Source: Streptomyces griseomycini
GTDB lineage: Bacteria; Actinomycetota; Actinomycetes; Streptomycetales; Streptomycetaceae
Reading direction: 5' to 3'
Length of the DNA stretch: 64,000 nucleotides
Assembly: GCF_014203535.1 (NCBI RefSeq)
Contig: NZ_JACHJI010000017.1
Coordinates: 60,433 to 124,432 of the forward strand
Positions 45,524 through 53,103 of this stretch are shown piece after piece. The position numbers and the translations under genes are program-made. Numbering within the stretch: position 1 is the stretch's first letter; each line of letters starts with the position of its first letter. The notes under the pieces were generated by a model. The model saw nothing but the letters and a program-made list of their open reading frames with translations, made no database searches and had not been told where the DNA came from.

Positions 45524-46282
45524 ATGTCTTCTGCCGTTTTTCCCGGCGTTCCCGCGCTCGCGGTGAATGCGTACTCCACGGCAACGCGCGCCGTGTCGAC
45601 GTTCGTCCCCGGCAGCGCCGGCCAGCAGATGGCCGACGCGCTCGCCGAGTGGGGCGTGACCGTCCACCACGACGACGACGCCGGTAACTCCTGGCTCCTC
45701 GTCAACCTGGACGGCGACGACTTCCCCGGCGTCGGCACGCCGCACCTGGTCGCCTACGTCTACGACTGGGAAGAGGACGCGCTGTTCGTCGACGAACCCT
45801 TGGAGGGCCGGGCTGCCACCTGGCGCGTGAACTTCAACAACGGCCGTGCCGAGGCGCCCGTGTTCACCGGCAAGCGGACCGACCCGGCCACCGACACCGC
45901 CCAGTGCGCCGCGTTCATCGCGGACTACCTCACCGCGCCCCCGGCCGCCACCGCTGACGGTGTGCTGCTGGACGAGCTGGAGACGTACGGGATCACCGCC
46001 GAGCTCGACGCGTCGTGCTACCTCGTGCCGCTGCCCGCGGCCGCGGCCGACGGTACGGAGTACCTGACCATCTCCGGCAGCGACGAGACGACCGTCGACC
46101 ACCCGGCCGCGGAGCACCGGGGTTGGACCGTGTGGCGGCACTCCGCCAACGGGGAGCCGATCGGGGACGCGCTCCTGGAGCACCCCGGGACCGCCCTGGT
46201 GGACTGCGCGGCCCACTCCGTCCAGGTCGCCGAGACGGTCGCCGCCTACCTCTCCGCGCTCAGCGGCTCCCACCTGTCCTGA
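45524..46282 (+). CDS. Unknown acidic protein
   Basis: A 252-residue acidic alpha/beta protein with two similar halves: WGVTVHHDDDAGNSWLLVNLDG ... and YGITAELDASCYLVPLPAAAADGTEYLTISGSD ..., each followed by a helix ending in AFIADYLTAP or ETVAAYLSALS. This suggests an internal duplication. Unknown function. Strong promoter box and leader. Confidence 0.62.
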   Translation: MSSAVFPGVPALAVNAYSTATRAVSTFVPGSAGQQMADALAEWGVTVHHDDDAGNSWLLVNLDGDDFPGVGTPHLVAYVYDWEEDALFVDEPLEGRAATWRVNFNNGRAEAPVFTGKRTDPATDTAQCAAFIADYLTAPPAATADGVLLDELETYGITAELDASCYLVPLPAAAADGTEYLTISGSDETTVDHPAAEHRGWTVWRHSANGEPIGDALLEHPGTALVDCAAHSVQVAETVAAYLSALSGSHLS

Positions 46283-46290
46283 CACAGCTT

Positions 46291-46323
46291 GCCGGGGCGC
46301 GACGTTCCCTCATGCGCCCCGGC
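46291..46323 (+). terminator. GC-rich intergenic hairpin
   Basis: GCCGGGGCGC (46291-46300) pairs with 46314-46323. Confidence 0.6.
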
Positions 46324-46357
46324 ATCTTCCGCAACCCATGTCCCTGGAAGGACACCG

Positions 46358-47044
46358 ATGGACTCCGTCGACTTCACCCCGAAGGACATCCCCACCCTGC
46401 GCCGGGCCGCACGCTACCTGCGCCGCACGGAACTGGAGCTGCCGAACACCGCGCACCAGTTGACCCACGACGCCATCCTCATTTCCGCTCTGCGGCTGGA
46501 CGGCAAGGCGGACGAGCTGGGCGCCGTCCCGCCCGCCGTCGACACCGCTCTCCTCGGCCACATCAGCCGCGACCGGATCGCCGCGCTGTCCGGCGAGGAA
46601 CTCGACGCCTTCACCGAGGCGGTCGCCGCCGTGCGCGCCCTCATCGACGACGTACGCGACGAGCGGTCGCCGCGGTCCACGTGCGGCGGACTCCACGACC
46701 ACGCCGGGCACACCTGGACCCTGTACGGCCGCCCCCGCTACTGCTGGGGTAACGGGCCGTTCCTGAACAAAAACGCCTACGGCAAGTGCGGGGCCCACTG
46801 GCCGCACCCGGCGCACGAGATGGGCCGCTACTACGAGCCGTGTCCGGGGGTGCTGGCCGAGCCCACGGACCAGCCGGCCCCGGCCGCGGACGGCACCAAC
46901 GGCACGCCCGCCGTCGGGGGCCCGTCCCCGTTGTGCGGGACCCGCTGGCCGCACCCGGAGCACCGGATCGGCGCCTCCTACCGCAATTGGTGCCCGGGGG
47001 TTCCGGACGCGCCGGAGCAGGACCCGGGCGACGCCGTCAAGTAG
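46358..47044 (+). CDS. Protein with two WPHP Cys/His repeats
   Basis: A 228-residue protein. The N-terminal half is helical. The C-terminal half carries two copies of a Cys-x3-WPHPxH-x2-G-x2-Y...CPGV unit (CGAHWPHPAHEMGRYYEPCPGV and CGTRWPHPEHRIGASYRNWCPGV), separated by a flexible Pro/Gly linker; an upstream CGGLHDHAGHTW may be a third, decayed copy. Each unit could bind a metal. I do not recognise a named family. ATG 46358 after GGAAGGACACC. Confidence 0.6.
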   Translation: MDSVDFTPKDIPTLRRAARYLRRTELELPNTAHQLTHDAILISALRLDGKADELGAVPPAVDTALLGHISRDRIAALSGEELDAFTEAVAAVRALIDDVRDERSPRSTCGGLHDHAGHTWTLYGRPRYCWGNGPFLNKNAYGKCGAHWPHPAHEMGRYYEPCPGVLAEPTDQPAPAADGTNGTPAVGGPSPLCGTRWPHPEHRIGASYRNWCPGVPDAPEQDPGDAVK

Positions 47045-47052
47045 CCCACCCC

Positions 47053-47077
47053 GGCCGGGCGCCCCGCGCGCCCGGCC
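47053..47077 (+). terminator. GC-rich intergenic hairpin
   Basis: GGCCGGGCGC (47053-47062) pairs with 47068-47077. Confidence 0.55.
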
Positions 47078-47119
47078 CCCCGCTCACCACCCGCCCGAGC
47101 CCCCGGCAGGAGTTGCGAG

Positions 47120-47395
47120 ATGACGCCGTACGAGCGCCTCATGGCCGAAGCCATCCCGACCGGCAGGTTCGGCCGCTCGGACGTCGACAGCCAGGCGCGC
47201 AAGACGCCGGCCGCGACGTCGACGCCGGAGCAGCAGGCCGCGCGCCGCGCCGTCCTGGAAGAAGCCCAGCACGGTTGGCGCCTGCCGGACGAGCGCTCGC
47301 AGCGGAACCGTGAGCGCACCGCCGAGCGCAAGCGCGCCGCCCGCCCGCGTCACCTGCGCGTCGTGCCCGACCCGAACGACACCCGAGCCGCTTGA
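47120..47395 (+). CDS. Small basic unknown protein
   Basis: A 91-residue Arg/Ala-rich protein, helical in the middle (TPEQQAARRAVLEEAQHGWRL) with a very basic stretch (RSQRNRERTAERKRAARPRHLR). May bind nucleic acid. ATG preceded by CAGGAGTTGCGAG. Confidence 0.5.
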   Translation: MTPYERLMAEAIPTGRFGRSDVDSQARKTPAATSTPEQQAARRAVLEEAQHGWRLPDERSQRNRERTAERKRAARPRHLRVVPDPNDTRAA

Positions 47396-47422
47396 CCCTC
47401 ACACGCCCAGGAAGGCACCGCC

Positions 47423-47554
47423 ATGCGTTGGACCGTCACGCCCCGCCGCCGCAAGCCGAACTCCGGCCGCTGGAGGGCCGACCGCACCGAGTTCGCCCGC
47501 CGCCGGCCGTGGCCGCTCGGGCTCCCCAGCCTGTCCGTCCCCCGCCCCGCCTGA
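47423..47554 (+). CDS. 43-residue basic peptide
   Basis: Short frame with ATG after CAGGAAGGCACCGCC, rich in Arg, Trp and Pro (RWTVTPRRRKPNSGRWRADR). It fills the gap between two genes and has a good ribosome site; no homology can be judged by eye. Confidence 0.4.
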   Translation: MRWTVTPRRRKPNSGRWRADRTEFARRRPWPLGLPSLSVPRPA

Positions 47555-47611
47555 CCCCCCGATCACCGCCGCGGTGCACCACCCGGCGGCCCAACGAGAA
47601 CGGAGCACCCC

Positions 47612-48229
47612 GTGCCCGAGCAGCTCACCTATCCGTACTGCTACACCGACGGCCAGAACCACCGTTTGAACCTGCGCACCGCGGTCGACGGGAACGGAGA
47701 GCCGTACGTGTGGGTCGAGGCCGAGAACCTCGCCCACGGCGGCGACCAGGTGTCCATGTGGCTGACGATCGAGCAGGTCGCCGAGCTCGACGCCGCGCTC
47801 AACACCGGCAGCGAGTACCACGCCGCCGACCACACGGGCGACAGCCTCAGCGTGACGCCGAGCGCCCCCTGGACGACGTTCACCGTGACCCGGCAGGCGA
47901 ACGACGACGAGGAGTCCGCCACGGTGCCCGTCGTCGTCCTCACCGGCCGACTGCCGGAGCTGCGCGACGCGCTCGCCATGACCGCGCAGTTCGCGCAGCA
48001 GCGCATCGCCGCAGGAGCGCGGAAGCCGTACGTGCTCACCCCGGCCGAGCACGACCGGGCGTGGCACGCGATCGAGGGTGCCGCCGGCGAGCCGGGGGCC
48101 GACCCGGGCACGATCCTGCGGGCCGTCCTCGGCGCGCTCCAGATCCTGCCGCCCAGCGCCGAGGACTGGCAGGCCGCCCGTGAGGAACTGCACGGCCGGG
48201 TGGGCAGGAAGCCGTCCCGTGGCGAGTGA
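47612..48229 (+). CDS. Unknown protein
   Basis: A 205-residue protein. Beta-rich first half (YCYTDGQNHRLNLRTAVDGNGEPYVWVEAEN ... VSMWLTIEQVAELDAAL ... WTTFTVTRQANDDEESATVPVVVLTGRL), helical second half. Unknown. The GTG start follows AACGGAGCACCCC, the start-associated sequence seen at the hairpin-led genes, here with a stem CCGCCG/CGGCGG but without the AGAGCA loop. Confidence 0.6.
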   Translation: MPEQLTYPYCYTDGQNHRLNLRTAVDGNGEPYVWVEAENLAHGGDQVSMWLTIEQVAELDAALNTGSEYHAADHTGDSLSVTPSAPWTTFTVTRQANDDEESATVPVVVLTGRLPELRDALAMTAQFAQQRIAAGARKPYVLTPAEHDRAWHAIEGAAGEPGADPGTILRAVLGALQILPPSAEDWQAAREELHGRVGRKPSRGE

Positions 48230-48539
48230 GCCGGCCGCGGGCCGCGCGCTGGCCTGCCACTGGTGGGACGACGGGCACGGCGGCCGCTATCTGATCCCCG
48301 GGTGTCACGCGCGCGTGGAGAACCCCGACCTCGAGGTGTGCCACTGCCCCACGGTCGAGCAGCAGCTCGAGGCCGCGCGCCGCAAGGACGCCGCGGCCGG
48401 CCGGACGCTGCGCGGTCTGCAGGCGTGGCATGACGCGATCGTGCGGGCCGTCTACGACCACCCCGACGGGCTCGCCATCATGAAGGCCGCCGCCGGCCTG
48501 GCCGAGCGTGGGTACGGCAGGAGGGCGTGCCGTGCGTAG
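48219..48539 (+). CDS. Small protein with Cys/His motif
   Basis: A 106-residue protein overlapping its neighbours at both ends. N-terminal CHWWDDGHGGRYLIPGCHARVENPDLEVCHCP has four Cys and two or three His and is probably a zinc-binding fold; the rest is helical. GTG 48219 has AGGAAG upstream. Function unknown. Confidence 0.6.
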   Translation: MASEPAAGRALACHWWDDGHGGRYLIPGCHARVENPDLEVCHCPTVEQQLEAARRKDAAAGRTLRGLQAWHDAIVRAVYDHPDGLAIMKAAAGLAERGYGRRACRA

Positions 48540-49032
48540 CGTCTCCCTGGACCGTGGCCGTGCCGAGCGTCGGGCCCAGCTCGAGGAGCTGCAGTTCGAC
48601 GACCACTTCGCAATTTTCCGCGGCCGCCGGGAGCCGGTCGACCACTGGTCGGACCTGCTGTTCCAATCGACCTGGTGGCAGGACGCCGACCGGAACATCT
48701 GGCGCCTGGACGAGCTCGACACGATGCGGTGCAGCCGGATCTACGGGTTCATCGCCCAGCACGAGGACGAGACCGGAACGCGCTTGGCGTGGGAGTCGAC
48801 CCACGGGCCCATGCCGCGAGGTGCTGTGGCGTTCGACGCGTATGAGCGCGGCCGGGCGCAGCTCCTGGAGATGGTCAGCGAGCGTGGGTGGATTCACCGC
48901 ACTGACCTGATGGTCGCGCTGCAGCGCCGCATGCGGAGCCTGCCCGCGGTCGAGGGCACGTGCTTCTGCGGCTACCCCGTCGCCGGGGACTGGGATCACT
49001 CGGCGTGTCACGCCGGGATGGAGATTGCCTGA
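48532..49032 (+). CDS. Unknown protein with C-terminal Cys site
   Basis: A 166-residue mixed protein: helix with ERRAQLEELQFDDHFAIFRGRREPVDHW, an aromatic central region and a C-terminal CFCGYPVAGDWDHSACHAG metal-site candidate. The GTG at 48532 lies inside the previous gene's end (8-nt overlap) with GGAGGGCGT upstream. Unknown function. Confidence 0.58.
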   Translation: MRSVSLDRGRAERRAQLEELQFDDHFAIFRGRREPVDHWSDLLFQSTWWQDADRNIWRLDELDTMRCSRIYGFIAQHEDETGTRLAWESTHGPMPRGAVAFDAYERGRAQLLEMVSERGWIHRTDLMVALQRRMRSLPAVEGTCFCGYPVAGDWDHSACHAGMEIA

Positions 49033-49107
49033 CCGGCTGGGGGGTGCCGCCCGGCGGCCGCGCGATGGGGTGCGGCGGCCGGGCGGTATGTTTCCCACCC
49101 CCAAGCA

Positions 49108-49137
49108 TTGTAAAGAGCTTTACGATTACGGTAAGGT
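49108..49137 (+). promoter_or_regulatory. Canonical promoter with palindromic operator, leaderless start
   Basis: TTGTAA (49108) and TAAGGT (49132) are 18 bp apart. GTAAAG-AG-CTTTAC (49110-49123) sits between them. TAAGGT is 7 nt before the ATG at 49145, so the transcript should have no leader. Confidence 0.65.
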
Positions 49138-49144
49138 GCATTAC

Positions 49145-49936
49145 ATGACAGAGATTGCGTACACCGCGAACTACGTGACCCAGGAGCAGCTCCAGCGCGC
49201 CTATGCCCGACTCGGACACACCTCCCCCACCCCCAAGTGGGCGGCGACCTTGCTGATCCGGCCGAGCCTCACGATGGCGTGGGCGTGCCCCGTCCTCGCG
49301 TCGGACCGGACGGAGGAGCACCCGGCCCTGTACGACTGGCACGTCATCGCCGAGGCCGGTGAGCTGGACTGGCCCCCGCTCCGGCCCGAGGAGGACATCT
49401 GGCCGGCCCTGCTGGCGAAGGACCCGCTGCCCACCGGGGAGCGGGCCGAGCGTCAGGCGGCCATGCTCGGGCAGACCGTCGAGGAGATGCACCACGCCGC
49501 GCTGCGCCGTCACTACCTGTCCGACGCGCACATCGGCGGGATGAAGCGGAACAAGACCGACGTCAACTTCGACCCGGTCGTGCGGGACTGGGACGTCACC
49601 GCGCGCGAGCTCGCCCAGTTCCTCGACACCCACCGGCCCCCCAAGCTGACCGCGGAACAGCGGGTGATGGTGCAGGGCGTGCGCCTGGCCGAGTTGGAGG
49701 CGCAGGTGGCGGACGCCAAGGACAGCCTGGGCCAGCTGATGCGCAACGCCGCGCGCGAGCAGGGCGAGAGGCTGCGGCGCGGTTTCAAGGCGGACATGAC
49801 GGCCTGGTCCGGGAAATCGCGCCCCACCGTGGACGCCTGGCTGGCGGACGCGGGTTGCTGCGAGGGGCCGGTGCCCGACGAGATGGATGAGACCGCCGCC
49901 CGCATCCTCTACACCGACGAGGGGGAATCCCAGTGA
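49145..49936 (+). CDS. HTH-type regulator-like protein
   Basis: A 263-residue protein. A C-terminal segment (EQGERLRRGFKADMTAWSGKSRPTVDAWLADAGC, about residues 203-236) reads as a helix-turn-helix, preceded by a coiled coil (LAELEAQVADAKDSLGQLMRNAAR); the N-terminal half has an alpha/beta domain with WPPLRPEEDIWPALLAKDPLP. It has the only textbook -35/-10 promoter seen in this block, with a palindrome between the hexamers, and probably a leaderless mRNA, so autoregulation is plausible. Its end overlaps the next GTG. Confidence 0.6.
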   Translation: MTEIAYTANYVTQEQLQRAYARLGHTSPTPKWAATLLIRPSLTMAWACPVLASDRTEEHPALYDWHVIAEAGELDWPPLRPEEDIWPALLAKDPLPTGERAERQAAMLGQTVEEMHHAALRRHYLSDAHIGGMKRNKTDVNFDPVVRDWDVTARELAQFLDTHRPPKLTAEQRVMVQGVRLAELEAQVADAKDSLGQLMRNAAREQGERLRRGFKADMTAWSGKSRPTVDAWLADAGCCEGPVPDEMDETAARILYTDEGESQ

Positions 49937-50661
49937 AGTACGACGTCACCCGCGCGTGCGGGCACCAGGAGCGGGTGGAGCTGACCGGCCCGACCAAGCG
50001 GCGCGAGTGGGCTCTTGAGCGGATGGAGCAGGGCGACTGCAGCGACTGCGTGGACGCCCAGCGTCAGAAGGAGAACGCGGAGAACGCCGCGGCGGCGCAG
50101 GCCGCCGGCTGGCCCGCGCTGACCGGCAGCGAGCGGCAAGTGGCGTGGGCGGAGACGATCCGCGCGGCCGCCGTCGTCAAGGTCCGCGAGTCCGCGACCT
50201 GGTGGCCGGAGAAGTACCCGGAGGTGACGGGGGACCCGGCCGGGATCATCGAGGCGGCGATGCTGGCCCAGACGTCCGCGTCCTGGTGGATCGACAACCG
50301 TGGTGGGGAGATCGCCGCGGCCGTCGCCCTGGCGGCCGCGGATGTCGCGCGCGCCCTGGGCATGTTGAAGCCGCTGGAGCGTGACGACCTCGGGCCGCAC
50401 GTCCTGGTTCGGCCGTTGATCGAGCTGCCCGTGCCGGCTTCGTACGGCATGCGCTCGACGGTCCGCGCGGCGTTGTGCTCGTGCGGCTGGCTACCGGAAA
50501 ACCAGTGGGAGGCCGCCATGTCCGCGCGTGACCACATCGAGAGCCTCAGCGAGGAGGAGCGGGAAGCGATCCGCAGGGCGCACCCGCAGGACGAGCCGCA
50601 CGCGTGCACGGAGGGCCTCGGGCTGCGCAAGTGCTTGATGCGGCCGTACCTCCGGCGGTAG
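49933..50661 (+). CDS. Unknown protein with zinc-ribbon-like N-terminus
   Basis: A 242-residue protein: N-terminal CGHQERVELTG...CSDC (residues 10-39) resembles a short zinc ribbon, followed by helices with a repeated W-W pattern (ESATWWPEKYPEV, TSASWWID)  and a C-terminal part with CSCGWLPENQWEAAMSARDHIESL. GTG overlaps the stop of the HTH gene (GTGA), so both are translated together. Function unknown. Confidence 0.6.
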   Translation: MKYDVTRACGHQERVELTGPTKRREWALERMEQGDCSDCVDAQRQKENAENAAAAQAAGWPALTGSERQVAWAETIRAAAVVKVRESATWWPEKYPEVTGDPAGIIEAAMLAQTSASWWIDNRGGEIAAAVALAAADVARALGMLKPLERDDLGPHVLVRPLIELPVPASYGMRSTVRAALCSCGWLPENQWEAAMSARDHIESLSEEEREAIRRAHPQDEPHACTEGLGLRKCLMRPYLRR

Positions 50662-50730
50662 CCCCGTGGGGCGTCCGCCCCGGCATGACCAAAGGCACCG
50701 CACCTGTCAGTGCGATGCGGAAGAGTGAGC

Positions 50731-50761
50731 GGGGCGGAACCAGGCGAATTGGTTCCGCCCC
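50731..50761 (+). terminator. 11-bp perfect hairpin
   Basis: GGGGCGGAACC (50731-50741) pairs with 50751-50761, 9-nt loop, between the genes at 50661 and 50790. Confidence 0.7.
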
Positions 50762-50789
50762 GTACCAGTATCTACAGAGACGAGGAAGC

Positions 50790-51140
50790 GTGACCAGCGT
50801 TGACCCGGCCGAGGTGATTGTCGAGTCCCTCGGGCGCATGGCCGTCCGCGGGCGGACCTACCCGCGGCCGTTGCCCGATGAGTTGGCCCCGTGGCACTGC
50901 TATGTCTTGGACGGGGGGCACAGCATCCTCGCCGTCCTCGACGACGGCTCCCTGGGCGACGCCCCGCCCCGCCAGGCGCTGCTGGACCGGCTGGTGCCCG
51001 CGCCGGTGCGGGCCGTGGAGCGGGCCGGCTGGCGGGTGGTCGACGGGTTCGTCCTCTCCCCGCTGCCGTACGACCCCGACATCGACCTGGTGGTCGAGAA
51101 GGAGGACGAGGAGTTCGACGGCGGCCGGGGAGGGATGTGA
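50790..51140 (+). CDS. Small unknown protein coupled to AcrVA2-like gene
   Basis: A 116-residue protein with beta-alpha character (CYVLDGGHSILAVLDDGSLGDAPPRQALLDRLVPAPVRAVERAGWRVVDGFVLSP) and a very acidic C-terminus (EKEDEEFDGG). The GTG has GAGGAAGC upstream. Its stop overlaps the ATG of the AcrVA2-like gene, so the two are a translational unit and the small protein may be a partner or co-factor. Not recognised. Confidence 0.6.
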   Translation: MTSVDPAEVIVESLGRMAVRGRTYPRPLPDELAPWHCYVLDGGHSILAVLDDGSLGDAPPRQALLDRLVPAPVRAVERAGWRVVDGFVLSPLPYDPDIDLVVEKEDEEFDGGRGGM

Positions 51141-52087
51141 TGGGCAAGCCGGGCCGTGGCCTGATCCCCCAGGCCGGCGACGACGCCGAGAAGGTCACCG
51201 CGCTGGCCGTGAAGCGCACCCGGCGGTACCTCGCCGAGGTCCGCAAGCGGTACCCGGACGCGTTCGCTCAGCTCAACCGCATGGTGCGGCAGAAGGGCGC
51301 CCCGGGGATGCCGGACTGGCCGGACTGGTGCTGGCTGCCGATGGGCGCGTCGTACGCGGTTGCCTCCGGGGGCGGGCTCAACCGGCTCACGGCCACCGAC
51401 CCGCGCACGGCGGACATGGGCCGGCTCGCGGCACTGGCGGCGTGGCGCCTGACGAAGGGGGTGTACTGGCTGGAGGCGGACGCCCAGGACCGACACATCC
51501 GCCGGCTGTGGAAGGCGCCGGGCGTGCCGGCCGACCCGGTGTTGCGCCAGGAGCGCTACACCGGCGGCATGCCGCAGCACTGCGTGTACGTGGCGCTCCC
51601 CCAGAGGAACCGGCCGACGCAGGTGGGACCGTTGCCGTGGCCGCTGGGTGTGTTCATCCACCTCGAGCACGACGTGAACAACGGGCGGCCGGAGCTGCGG
51701 ATCGTGGTGGACACGGACGGCACCTGGGAAGGGCTCGCCCCGCACCCCGTGATGCTCGACCGGCCGACGCTCCTGGCCTCCAGCCGTGAAGGGGCGCACG
51801 AGTCCCTCGCCACGGTGCTGCAGCACTTCCCCGGCCTGGGGGACAACGAGGACCCCGCGGAGGCGCTGGCGAAGTTCTCTCAGACGCTGCCGTTCCAGGT
51901 GTGGCCCGTCGTCGAGGCGGTCACGGACCCGGACGTAGTGATCAGCCGGTGGGACATGCCGGGCGAGCGGCCCGAGCGGGCCCGGCCGGTGCAGGACAGC
52001 GGCGGGCCGCGGTGGGAGCCGGCGAACGAGCCGGTCCGGTGGCGGGTGAGCCTGGAGGCTCCGCGCCCTGGGCTGCGCGCCATGTGA
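51140..52087 (+). CDS. AcrVA2-family-like protein
   Basis: A 315-residue protein resembling the AcrVA2 anti-CRISPR family (about 320 residues), compared from memory. N-terminal PDWPDWCWLPMGASYAV, middle AAWRLTKGVYWLE followed 40 residues later by HCVYVAL, then a strand-rich core GVFIHLEHDVNNGRPELRIVVDTDGTW and ESLATVL. The order and spacing of W-R-x-T-x-G-[IV]-Y, C-V-Y-V and V-V-D-T-D match the Moraxella protein, which binds nascent Cas12a and removes its mRNA. Streptomyces rarely if ever has Cas12a, so the target may be another nuclease. Translationally coupled to 50790. Confidence 0.6.
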   Translation: MGKPGRGLIPQAGDDAEKVTALAVKRTRRYLAEVRKRYPDAFAQLNRMVRQKGAPGMPDWPDWCWLPMGASYAVASGGGLNRLTATDPRTADMGRLAALAAWRLTKGVYWLEADAQDRHIRRLWKAPGVPADPVLRQERYTGGMPQHCVYVALPQRNRPTQVGPLPWPLGVFIHLEHDVNNGRPELRIVVDTDGTWEGLAPHPVMLDRPTLLASSREGAHESLATVLQHFPGLGDNEDPAEALAKFSQTLPFQVWPVVEAVTDPDVVISRWDMPGERPERARPVQDSGGPRWEPANEPVRWRVSLEAPRPGLRAM

Positions 52088-52140
52088 CCGGCGGCTGCGG
52101 GCGTCAACTGTCCTATGCTGCAGGTGAGGTCCACACGCGC

Positions 52141-52173
52141 GGAGGCCCGGCCACTCCCTATGGCCGGGCCTCC
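52141..52173. terminator. 12-bp bidirectional terminator
   Basis: GGAGGCCCGGCC (52141-52152) pairs with 52162-52173 between convergent genes ending at 52087 (+) and 52195 (-). Confidence 0.8.
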
Positions 52174-52194
52174 GTGCGTTCTGGTGTGAGGCGC

Positions 52195-53103
52195 CTACTT
52201 GGCTTCCTTCTTCATACGGGCGAGAACCGCGTCGAACACAGTGGGATCCTCGACGAAGGCCTCCAGCAGGTGGCGTTCTACCTCGACGCGCGGGATGCGG
52301 CCGCGGTTGAGGGCGTCCGCCAGGGCGAGGGCGCGCCGTTCGACGTTGCGGCGGACCGCGGGGGGGATGCCGCTGCTCGCCGGGAGCTCCTTCGGCTCGG
52401 CGTTCTCCAGGACGCCCTCGAGCATGCGGGCGATCTGGTCGGCGTCCTCGTTGTCCTTGAGTGCCAAGTCGTCGGGCAGGAGCTTGACCAGGTCCCGGAG
52501 CCGTTCGGCTGTGACCTTGTCCGCGCCGTGCTGCTCGACGGCGATCTCGTACAGGGCGACGCCGGCGTTCAGGCCGTACTTGTTCTTGAGCGGAACGAGC
52601 TCGCGGACCTGTCCTTCGGGGGCGTTGTAGCCGCGCGCGGCGAGGGCCTCCCCCAGGGTCCAGGCGGCGCGGAGCTTGGAGCACCGCGACTGCTTGATGC
52701 CGTGCTCCAGCCAGGCCCATTCCTCGATCGTCTGGTAGTACTCGCCCGGCTGGAGCTTGTGGGGGATGCGCCGGAACAGGCGGCCGACGGCCATGGTGTC
52801 CAGCGACTTGCCCGCGATCCAGAACGCTGTCGACAGCAGCTCCACGCCGCTGACGCAGACGTCCAGGCGTTCCTTTTCCTCGGCGGTCAGGTCGCCTTCG
52901 CCGGCCGGGGCGACCGGGTCGGGGATCTTGTCCAGGCCGGGCCTGACCGCCTCGACGGCGGCCTCGACCTGCTCGGCGATCAGCCGGGCCTGTGTCTGCT
53001 GGCGCTGGACCTCGCGAGTTGTGTCGACGGCCGTGAGGGTGTCCGCGGTCGTCTCGGGTTCGTCTTCGTCGCCCCAGCCCAGGCCGAAGGTGTCGTCGCT
53101 CAT
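52195..53103 (-). CDS. ParA partner / centromere-binding candidate (ParB-position protein)
   Basis: A 302-residue protein whose ATG overlaps the parA stop (ATGA), the usual place of ParB. It has no ParB/Srx N-terminal motif. Instead: an acidic N-terminus, a helical middle (YQTIEEWAWLEHGIKQSRCSKLRAAWTLGEALAARGYN could contain an HTH), and a basic helical C-terminus (PTVFDAVLARMKKEAK). It is probably a non-canonical DNA-binding partner for plasmid segregation, inferred from the operon. Confidence 0.62.
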   Translation of the reverse strand: MSDDTFGLGWGDEDEPETTADTLTAVDTTREVQRQQTQARLIAEQVEAAVEAVRPGLDKIPDPVAPAGEGDLTAEEKERLDVCVSGVELLSTAFWIAGKSLDTMAVGRLFRRIPHKLQPGEYYQTIEEWAWLEHGIKQSRCSKLRAAWTLGEALAARGYNAPEGQVRELVPLKNKYGLNAGVALYEIAVEQHGADKVTAERLRDLVKLLPDDLALKDNEDADQIARMLEGVLENAEPKELPASSGIPPAVRRNVERRALALADALNRGRIPRVEVERHLLEAFVEDPTVFDAVLARMKKEAK

